A model generated the notes under the pieces. That model saw only the letters and a list, made by a program, of their open reading frames with translations, did no database searches and had not been told where the DNA came from. Both the position numbers and the translations under genes were made by a program. Below are positions 56,346-64,000 of a stretch of DNA of 64,000 nucleotides, piece after piece; the stretch's first letter is position 1; every line of letters starts with the position of its first letter. Origin of the DNA: Dimargaris cristalligena (lineage: Eukaryota > Kickxellomycota > Dimargaritomycetes > Dimargaritales > Dimargaritaceae). The stretch covers positions 124,001 through 188,000 of the forward strand of contig JANBQC010000001.1 of the NCBI GenBank assembly GCA_027576995.1, written 5' to 3'.

Positions 56346-57371
56346 AGCCACTTTTACTGGAATGGCTCGAAAAGGAGGTCAAGGGAGGCCGTGGGCTTCC
56401 CCTTAATTTTCCGGTTTTTAATGCGTTCAGTGATTTTCTGCGAACGACCCTAGACGGCCCTCGGCCCTTTGGTGACCCTGTATTTCTTACACTACTATTC
56501 CTTGATTGTCGTTGGTTTTTGCGGCTGTATTTGGTCATTTTGGTCATCTGTGTCCATTTACTCATAAACGTTAATCCAATCCATTGGCGGACCTAGGTAT
56601 TGCTGTGGTTAGCTGTTGTTGTCTGGTCGGTATTCAGAGCGGGCCCAAACTCAGCTGTTGTACTTGAATCCGAGTGGCTGGAGTATGATCCAGGGCCAGG
56701 GAGTATGGGGGTGTAAAGGGAAGCAATGGTTAACACAAATTTTTATTAGGGTGAAAAGTAGGAGGCAACGACAGGGGTTAGCATACCCATTGGTTATTCG
56801 TAGAGACGGAGGCCGTTCCGGATGAACCCTGAGATATGTGATATTTTGATTAATCGGCTAGTCGTGGGGCCCAGTAGCCCCCGGAACGCGCGACATTTAT
56901 ATTTTACAGAAGGCCAGGGCTGGCCCCTACCCCACTATCTTGGATAAATGACGTGGTTGGAGGAAGAACTCGCGGCCAACCCGATGGTACTTCACCCTAC
57001 GCCTGCGAAGAGAATAGAACCACTTGGCTCATCTCCACTGATTTTATCTTGTCCCAGGGGATGGTTAGCCCCTCTATTTACCATTCCCCGTCCGCCCCAG
57101 CATAGGCCAGATGGATGCAGTTCTTGGGTTCGAGGTGGTTTTTATTTATATTTGATCTTGGAAGGTAAGCGGCGGAGTCGGCTTCCTCCGTTTGCCCAGT
57201 AAACGGTTCAGGTGATGGAGGTGGAGGTAGTGGACGAGTAATTTTTTTCATAAACCCTTAATATCTCCCACCCAACTGGCATGGGGGGGCCGGCTTTTCT
57301 TATGAAAGAAAGAGACCTACTGGGTAATATGCAAATGCTGTTGGTGTCTACTGTCTAGTGGAGGGAGGGGA
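56346..57371. other. Convergent intergenic region
   Basis: Lies between RPO41 and SER1 3' ends. The ORF at 56948-57202 (84 codons) has no recognisable domain. No RNA gene was found. Confidence 0.45.
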
Positions 57372-58547
57372 TTACTGCGAACCCAGGTGCTCCGCCTCAA
57401 ACTCAGTCATGTAGTCCACCAAAGTCCGTACGGACTCAAGAGGCAGGGCGTTATATAGCGATACACGAATGCCACCCACCGAGCGATGCCCTTTGAGCTG
57501 GAGCATGCCAAGGGCCTGGGCGCCCTTGAGAAAGGTCTCCTCCAGGTCGGGCTGAGTCAGATTGATTACCACATTCATGCGAGAGCGGTAGGGCTCGGCC
57601 ACGGGACAGAGATAGAGGCGGGAGCGGGCCAGAGCGGTGTTCAATAGAGCGCATTTAGCCCGGCTTTGCTCGGCCATGCCGGCTACGCCACCCTGTTCCT
57701 GGATCCAGTCGTAGACGAGGCCGCACATGTAGATGGCAAAGGTCGGCGGGGTGTTGTATAAGGAGTTGTTCGCCTGGGCGACCTGATAGTCGAGCATAAT
57801 GGGGAACGGAGTAAAGGTGCTGGGGTCGGCGTGGGCTAGGAGGTCGTTTCGGATAACGACGAACGTAACCCCGGCCGGACCCATGTTCTTCTGGGCCCCG
57901 GCATAGACAATGCCAAATTTGGAGACGTCCACGGGACGGGACATGATATTAGACGACATGTCACAGACCAGGATGGTGTCGGGGTGAACCGTGGGCACGT
58001 GGTCCCACTCGACGCCATGCACGGTTTCATTGTCGCAGTAGTAGACATAGGCGGCGTCACGGCCGTCGGGGCCACTAAACTGCCACTCGGAGCGCGGGGG
58101 AATGCCGGTGTAGGTGTGGTGAGTCGCGGCGGATTTGGCGGCGTCAAACACAATGTTGACGGAGGCACCTAGGTGGGCGGCTTCCTGGGCGGCTTTTTTG
58201 GACCAGGTGCCGGTGACGAGGTAATCAACGGGGATAGGCGAGGCGCCGGGTGGGAAGCGCTCGCGGATCACGCGGGCGGCCATGAGATTGTACCACACAG
58301 CGGCGAACTGAGTGGTTGCGCCACCCTGCAGAAAGAGGATGCTGTAGTTGTCTGGGATGGCGAGCAGGGCGCGGGCATTGGCCTCGGCCTGGCGAATGGT
58401 GCGGTCGAAGGGGGCTGAGCGATGCGACACCTCTAGAATGGACATGCCCGTGTCGGCAAAGTTGAGAAACTCGTGCTGGGCGCGGGCCAGAACGGAGGCG
58501 GGCAGCACGCTGGGGCCAGCGCCGAAGTTGTGGACGGATTGCGACAT
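57372..58547 (-). CDS. SER1: Phosphoserine aminotransferase
   Basis: A single exon of 391 aa on the minus strand. HNFGAGPSVLPASVLARAQ, GMSILEVSHRSAPFD, LFLQGGATTQFAAV, CDMSSNIMSRPVDVSKFG and AGAQKNMGPAGVTFVVI (PLP-binding Lys220) are SerC/PSAT hallmarks. The C-terminal substrate block is KGHRSVGGIRVSLYNALPLE. It converts 3-phosphohydroxypyruvate and glutamate to phosphoserine in cytosolic serine synthesis. Length equals the yeast enzyme (395 aa) within a few residues, and no motif is missing. It lies head to head with the acyl-CoA synthetase gene. Confidence 0.97.
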   Translation of the reverse strand: MSQSVHNFGAGPSVLPASVLARAQHEFLNFADTGMSILEVSHRSAPFDRTIRQAEANARALLAIPDNYSILFLQGGATTQFAAVWYNLMAARVIRERFPPGASPIPVDYLVTGTWSKKAAQEAAHLGASVNIVFDAAKSAATHHTYTGIPPRSEWQFSGPDGRDAAYVYYCDNETVHGVEWDHVPTVHPDTILVCDMSSNIMSRPVDVSKFGIVYAGAQKNMGPAGVTFVVIRNDLLAHADPSTFTPFPIMLDYQVAQANNSLYNTPPTFAIYMCGLVYDWIQEQGGVAGMAEQSRAKCALLNTALARSRLYLCPVAEPYRSRMNVVINLTQPDLEETFLKGAQALGMLQLKGHRSVGGIRVSLYNALPLESVRTLVDYMTEFEAEHLGSQ

Positions 58548-58643
58548 GGGGGAATGGACGACGGGCCGACGTGAGGAAGAATATGCAATGAGCAGTGGGA
58601 AAGAATAGAACGAGCAAGCGAGCGGGTGGTTGGTAGGGAGAAA

Positions 58644-58656
58644 GGGGGGGGGGGGG
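58644..58656. repeat. 13-bp poly-G tract
   Basis: An uninterrupted run of 13 G in the SER1 upstream region. Confidence 0.9.
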
Positions 58657-59326
58657 TTCCAGATATTACAGCGCTGGTTTCAATTCAGGGGTTAGGGCTA
58701 GAGAGTCTACAAATGTGTGTCATTAATATTGGCAACCAGCTGTGCTCTATATTTGGTAATACCCTCTCTTCCCTTCACCTCTTAAGAACAGTAGTAGTGC
58801 ACCCCCTTTTTTTTCTCGGTAGCCCAAACGGACCAATATTGGGGCTGGCTACATTTGGCCAGGGCCACTTTCGATGTTAGTAGTATAGCCAATCGCTGCG
58901 GTTGTCCCCCCGGTACTACTTACTCTATTATAATCACTTTGGATATATAATACATAACCCCAGCGCTCCGCTGATGCGGTTCTAGCTAATTAACCAACTG
59001 GCCAACTAACCAACCAATAATTCAAATTAGTTGCACCTGATCAGCGCTGGCGGGCGGTGTAAGTGGTCAGCGACTCTGATTGGGACTAAGGGCCGACTAA
59101 CGCAAGTCACACGGTACATTAGTGTTGACGAAGGGAGTTTCCTCGGGCTCAAGGAATGTCAACGACGGCGCAGACGGAGCCATGTGAAAACCACCCAGAT
59201 AGGGCAATCCCCGCTAATAATAATGGGCAGAGTGAGGGCCGCACATGAAAGAAGCGCACCCAACCTTGGCTGTATGCGCTTATCCTCTGGCACATATACC
59301 CCGCCCAGTCCCGAAACCCTCGGCCT

Positions 59327-59333
59327 TATATAT
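59327..59333 (+). promoter_or_regulatory. TATA element of acyl-CoA synthetase gene
   Basis: TATATAT lies 86 bp upstream of ATG 59419, followed by a C/T-rich leader. Confidence 0.45.
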
Positions 59334-59418
59334 GGAACTGCCCGGCCACATTGCTTACTTATTCCCTGTTCCCTCCCCCTTTGCTCCATAACTCCCCCTT
59401 CTACTCATTTCGCTAGCT

Positions 59419-62119
59419 ATGGTGCCCCCGAAAACCTCTGCTCATCGCGTCACCAACTCGGCCACCCCCGGTCATTCCGGTAAGTTGGCCCCTCCTTGAC
59501 TCGGCAAGGAAGCAGCCGTGCTGTCCTACTGTCCCTCTGCTCAAGGCAGTACTTCCTCTATTTCTCAACCGACGGCAAAATCGGTTGGGCCTATAGTAGT
59601 CCCTGCCGGCTATATGGCCCACAGGCACACTCCCCCGCTGCTCTATTATTAATCACTGCCATCTAACCCGAACCCACTGATCGTATTTTTGTCTTCGCTC
59701 GTTTCCTTGCCATCCCTTTGGTCGATTATAGTGGTGCTGCGCGACCCGGTGGTTGGCGATGGCCCCTTGCCCACTTCTGGACGTCCGGACTGTCGCACTG
59801 TTTACGAGACCTTTCAATTTGGTAAGAGCGCCTTTTTTTTTAGCGTGCATATGTCTGTGCGAGTATGTAGGTCTGTCCTGGACTGCATTAGCCCTGCATA
59901 AAAGAGCCCGCGCGGGAGGAGGGCGAGGGTCAAGTCAACCTGGGGCAAATACTAGATCTGCCGAAAAGGGGTGTATGCGGGTGGGTTCTATTTCTCGCAC
60001 CATCCCCGGCGGTTGTGAATTTAGACCGTAGTAGTGGGCTGATCGCCCTGACTGAACAACGGTGAGCCACTATATTCAGTATCACCCCATTCTCGTTTAG
60101 CCTTGCACCCTCTAACTCTATTACTTCTTGCTATACCGCCACACTCCCCTCTTGGCCCATGGAACAGCCGCCAAAACCAACCCTGACCTGCCCTACTTGG
60201 GCCACCGACTGTACAACTCCCAGGAGGGACGGTTCGTGGACCAGTACGTCTGGCAAACCTACGCCCAGATTGCCCAGCGCACCAATGACTTTGGTGCTGG
60301 TCTAGCCCATCTGTGGGAAGCTTACACGTCGCGCAGTGTGGCCACACACACCACCCAGGCGCCCATTGGAATCTATGCTCTCAACCGGCCCGAATGGACC
60401 ATTACCGAACTGGGTGCCTTTAATTACCGGATGTTCTCCGTGGCTCTGTACGAAACCCTCGGCCCTCAGGCCGTGGAGTTTGTGCTCAACCACTCGGAGA
60501 TTGGCATCATGGCTTGCAGTATCGACAAAGTATCCCTGCTGCTCGAACTAGCCGACCGGGTGCCGTCGCTCAAGGTCATTGTCTCCATGGATAGCCTGGA
60601 TGGCCACTGCACTCCCCTCCGCCCCGATATGTCTGTGAATTCCGGAAATGTCCTTAAGCAGTGGGCCGCGGCCAAAGATATCCATTTGTGCGATTTTGGC
60701 CAGGTGGAACAGCTGGGCCGGGATCACCCTCGGCCGCACGACCCCCCTACGCCCGACGACCTGTGCACCATTTGCTATACCTCCGGCACCACCGGCGACC
60801 CCAAGGGCGCCATGCTTAGCCACCGCAACTTTAATTCGGCTGCCTGGGCCGCCACCCTCTGCGGGTTAGTCGATAAGAATGGGCACCGCTTCGAGCGCGA
60901 GGAGGCCGTTCTCATCTCCTACTTGCCCTTGGCCCACTGCTACGAACGGGCCACCGAATACCAGTGCATCACGGTTGGCGGGTCCATTGGTTTCTTCTCC
61001 GGCTCCCTCGACCGTCTTATGGAGGACTTTGCCATTCTTCGTCCCACCGTGTTCCCGTCGGTGCCCCGCCTCTTGAACCGCATCTACGACCGGATAGTGG
61101 CCTCGACTATCAACGCCCCCGGTCTAACCGGCGTAGTGGCCCGCCGGGCCGTGGCCGCTAAAATGGCCAACTACAAGGCGGGGCTGGGGACCACTCACGC
61201 CTTCTGGGACCGGATTCTCTTCAACAAGATCCGTGGCCTTCTGGGGGGCCGGCTTCTCCTGGTGGTATCAGGCAGCGCGCCCCTCGACCCGGACGTACTC
61301 GATTTCCTGCGCATCGCCTTTTGCTGTGAGGTTCGGGAGGGGTACGGTCAAACTGAAACGTCCGCGCTTACCTCGATCACTCGCGAGGCCGAGGTCCGCT
61401 CCGGCCACGTCGGAGTACCGTTCCCGTGCGCCGAAGTGCGTCTCAAGGACGTCCCTGACATGAGTTACTTTGCCACGGACCGCCCCGGGTCCCGTGGCGA
61501 GATTTGCATCCGCGGAAACAACGTCTTTGTAGGTTACTACAAGGACCCCGAGAAGACCCGCGAGGCCCTGGATGAAGAGGGCTGGGTGAGCAGCGGGGAC
61601 ATTGGCCTCCTCCTGGATGACGGGTCCATTAAGATTATTGACCGCAAAAAGAATATTTTCAAGCTAGCCCAGGGTGAGTACATTGCCCCCGAGAAAATTG
61701 AGAATGTGTACGCCCAGCACAATCTGGTGCAGCAGGCCTATGTGCACGGGGACTCGTTGCAATCCCAGCTGGTGGCCGTGGTGGTCCCTGACCCAGAAAC
61801 TTTTATTCCCTGGGCCGGGCAGCAAATCGGCGCCAAAGTGACACTGGCCTCCCTGGCCAATCTGGCCCAGGATCCGCGAGTGGTGCAAAAACTACTGGAC
61901 GATCTCACCAAGGCCGGCAAACGGGCCGGGCTACATGGATTCGAGCTGTGCAAGGCCATCCACCTTGAGGTGGATCCATTCTCCATTGAAAATAACCTGC
62001 TCACCCCAACCCTCAAGCTGAAACGCCAGGACGCCCAAAAGAAGTACACTGAGCAGATTGCCACCATGTACACTCGTCTGAACCAGGCCGTGGCCAATGC
62101 CCCAGTGGCCAAGCTTTAA
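59419..62119 (+). CDS. Long-chain fatty acyl-CoA synthetase (FAA type)
   Basis: Three exons (59419-59479, 59732-59821, 60168-62119) give 700 aa, the family norm. Joining exons 2 and 3 (both phase 1) restores TVYETFQFAAKTNPDLPYLG. AMP-binding motif CYTSGTTGDPKG lies near residues 253-264. YGQTE, RGEICIRGNNVFVGYYKDP and the FACS block GWVSSGDIGLLLDDGS (about 522) follow, then DRKKNIFKLAQGEYIAPEKI. It activates long-chain fatty acids with ATP and CoA for lipid synthesis or beta-oxidation. No signal or membrane anchor is obvious, and the C-terminus (VAKL) is not a clear PTS1, so location is open. Confidence 0.95.
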
Positions 62120-63121
62120 TTGCACTCTGGGTATCCCCGTCAGTAGGCGGCTAAGGCCAATTCTATTGGTGCTTATCACCATGGGTATACGTGTGTGCCT
62201 ACAATGTATCCCTGTGTTTATTTTCATTTATATATTACATAGTCGCGGACGCTAATGGCCATTTGGTCCACCATTTTCCCCAATCGATTAGGGGGACTTT
62301 TTGATTTGACCATTTTTGTATAAACATTTTAATCGAACTAAATCGACCAGGTGTATCCGGGGGATTGATTAGCCCAACAAGTTGAGCGGCCTTGCGACAG
62401 GGCGCCCGTTAGCTTTATAATAGAGGGGGAGAAGAAATCGGACAGCTTATTGGCTGCCAATACAGCGGTTCAGCGAGACTGTCGTTGCTCTGGTTATAGG
62501 CTATTATTCGGGTCCATGAAAGGTATTGATAATAGCGTGGTCCTATATCAAGTTAAAGGGCGTGATAAAGGGCCAGCGGGGCTAGTAAGTATGGGGCGGG
62601 GCACTATGTGAAACTGGGCCATTTGGCCCAAGCAGCGCTGTCTGGTTACGCCGGTCAATAAAGTCTTGCTCTATCCCTACCACACCTATTTCGAAAGCGG
62701 GTCTGGCCTATCGGGTTAAATTGTATTGCCTACTCTACCCCAGCACTCCGTCGGTTAGTGTTACTCTACCGAAGAACGTTATTTAATCCTATGTATAGGT
62801 AATTAGACCCTAATTAATATTATGCCACCAGTGTCTGCCCACGAGGCGATAGTTTCCCGCTCTTTATAGCCATCTGATTAACTCCCCCGGTCCAAGGCCC
62901 TTGGGAGGCTCGGGTACTGACGTATCCAAGCACTATTTCGTGTAATTTACTATTGGTTGACTTGACTTGTCTTTGAGGATTACTCAATCTACGCACAGGA
63001 AAACTACTATTATTAAATACACGGTTCATGGTTACACGAGTTTAAAGGCGAGAGCAGGGAGTTGGTAGAAAAGGGAGGTGGTGGTGACCATTGGAGTAGT
63101 AACGCACCGGTTGGTCTGTAC
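62120..63121. other. Convergent intergenic region
   Basis: AT-rich 3' flanks of two genes. A minus-strand ORF with a true ATG (63029-62820, 69 codons, basic and Ser-rich) has no recognisable domain and is left unannotated. Confidence 0.45.
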
Positions 63122-64000
63122 TCAAAGGGCGATCAGGGTTGTTGAAGAAGCGACGGCTTGGTCGTGCGCACTATCGGTTGAATCGGTTACTTTTTCGAGA
63201 TATCCCACCGGTTTCAGTCGGTTAGTGTATGACTGTTCCATCTCCGCTTGAATTCGAGTCAGCTGTATTGGTAGTGCCCGTTGGAGGTTATATACATACA
63301 TTGGCCGAGAGTGGGGAGTTAGTGCCGGAGTATAACGATAAGGCGGACCTAACGGGGCAGTCGCATCGGTAATAATCGGCAATGGTCTATAATCTGTAGT
63401 GGGCAGCTTACCTCATTCAGAGACGTGGCTCGATCAACTTGGCCACCAAAATCATTCGTCTGGCTAGACAAGGTCTGGAAATCCCGGAGGGCTTCTTTCC
63501 GGAGAGTTTCAATACGTTCAACTTCGGTTTCGAGGGATTCCTGGATCCGTGATAATCGTAGGGGAATGAATTTGAAAGAAGGGTGGATGGGGAATATAAA
63601 TGGGGAGTCGGTCAAGGAGGGACTACGAGGGTGTGGTAATTATCAACTAGGGATGGTGTATGGGCTTATGACGCCACATCGGCCAGTATATTACCTTTTC
63701 GGCAGTTACGGTTTTGGGGTCGCGGAGGGACCAGGAGTTGGGTGGAATCTCGATTTTATCTGGTAGCATTCATAATTATTGCATATTCACCGGAAAAGTC
63801 ATGTTAGTAGGTATATCTCGTTGGTTTCCATTTAGGCCGGGCGTGGGCTAGTCCTGCCAAAAGATATTAGTAGTAAATGGATCCAAAGTAGTCTTACCGA
63901 CTGGCACCACGGAGAAGATGTCGGCCATGTACTCGTGGTTTCGCACGTAGCGGGCAATGGCCAACTCAATGGGCTTGATTGTATCAAACTCGTCTACAAA
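63122..64000 (-). CDS. C-terminal part of a nuclear coiled-coil protein, possibly SMARCE1/BAF57-like
   Basis: Partial; the 5' end lies beyond the window. Four minus-strand exons are visible: 64000-63898, 63759-63695, 63540-63412 and 63262-63122 (TGA). Phases match throughout (GT-AG). The first reads KPIELAIARYVRNHEYMADI, followed by a coiled coil (ESLETEVERIETLRKEALRD) and a Thr/Ser-rich end. The ARY-RNHE..ADIF helix followed by a coiled coil has the same layout as animal SMARCE1 (an HMG-box SWI/SNF subunit), where ATARFQRNHRLISEIL precedes its coiled coil. If right, an HMG box should lie just outside the window. Gene reality is well supported; the name is tentative. Confidence 0.55.

Larger units (their letters stand above)
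58548..59418. other. Divergent promoter between SER1 and acyl-CoA synthetase
   Basis: A head-to-head interval with a 13-G run at 58644-58656, an AACCAACTGGCCAACTAACC stretch near 58991, and a TATATAT element close to the plus-strand gene. No gene was recognised. Confidence 0.45.

Noticed and set aside
52188..56351. Numerous antisense ORFs within RPO41 and other GC-rich exons
   Set aside because: They are mirror frames caused by strong C-ending codon bias, and none has its own motifs.
56948..57202. 84-codon ORF between RPO41 and SER1
   Set aside because: No recognisable domain, no splice or promoter context, and composition unlike the neighbouring genes.

Overview
The window looks like nuclear DNA of a fungus, probably an early-diverging lineage. 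Coding exons are GC- and C-rich and AT-richer spacers separate them. Short GT-AG introns with CTAAC-type branch sites are common, a Zn2Cys6 regulator is present, and the gene set is typical eukaryotic housekeeping. VMP1 (which budding yeast lacks), a SMARCE1-like C-terminus, two orphan proteins and a UbiC/DUF98-like protein all point away from Ascomycota. Zoopagomycota (Dimargaritales/Kickxellales relatives) is a plausible but unproven guess. No operons, tRNA, rRNA, CRISPR or intact transposon was seen.

Layout. 1-9 kb: CCR4-like EEP protein with an altered active site (+), mitochondrial ribosomal protein mL54 (-), UBE2E-type E2 (+), a cryptic minus-strand gene or exon at 6.8-7.4 kb, and a securin-like protein (-). 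9-20 kb: membrane-anchored USP (+), RanBP1 (+), Zn2Cys6 factor (+), Pro-rich orphan (+), twin-CX9C protein (+). 21-33 kb: pelota/Dom34 (+), DOPA-dioxygenase-family protein (+), UbiC-like protein (-), a poorly explained 1.7 kb, proteasome alpha1 (-), DnaJ-X chaperone (+), uL11/RPL12 (-). 33-48 kb: EIF1AD (+), MAD2 (-), VMP1 (-), orphan 490-aa protein (-), a decayed relative of the 6.9 kb exon, BRAP/ETP1 (-), CTNNBL1 (-). 49-64 kb: NOL10/ENP2 (+), mitochondrial RNA polymerase (+), phosphoserine aminotransferase (-), long-chain acyl-CoA synthetase (+), and the 3' part of a SMARCE1-like gene (-).

Most multi-exon genes were rebuilt by hand. A junction was accepted only where the splice dinucleotides, the reading phase and the family sequence agreed. 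Several genes are arranged head to head and share 0.5-0.9 kb intervals (securin/USP, proteasome alpha1/DnaJ, RPL12/EIF1AD, CTNNBL1/NOL10, SER1/acyl-CoA synthetase). Functions group loosely into ubiquitin-proteasome and mitotic control (UBE2E, USP, BRAP, proteasome alpha1, securin, MAD2), translation and ribosomes (uL11, mL54, Dom34, EIF1AD, NOL10) and mitochondria (mL54, RPO41, twin-CX9C, USP). This is ordinary eukaryotic gene scatter, not a cluster.

The least expected signals are five. A 134-bp ungapped pair of related sequences (6.9 and 41.4 kb) reads as protein on the minus strand, open in one copy and broken in the other. The UbiC-like protein keeps the Arg and Glu positions expected for chorismate lyase. 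MAD2 has a 16-nt microexon. The securin candidate has tandem acidic motifs. The EEP protein has a changed catalytic Asn.
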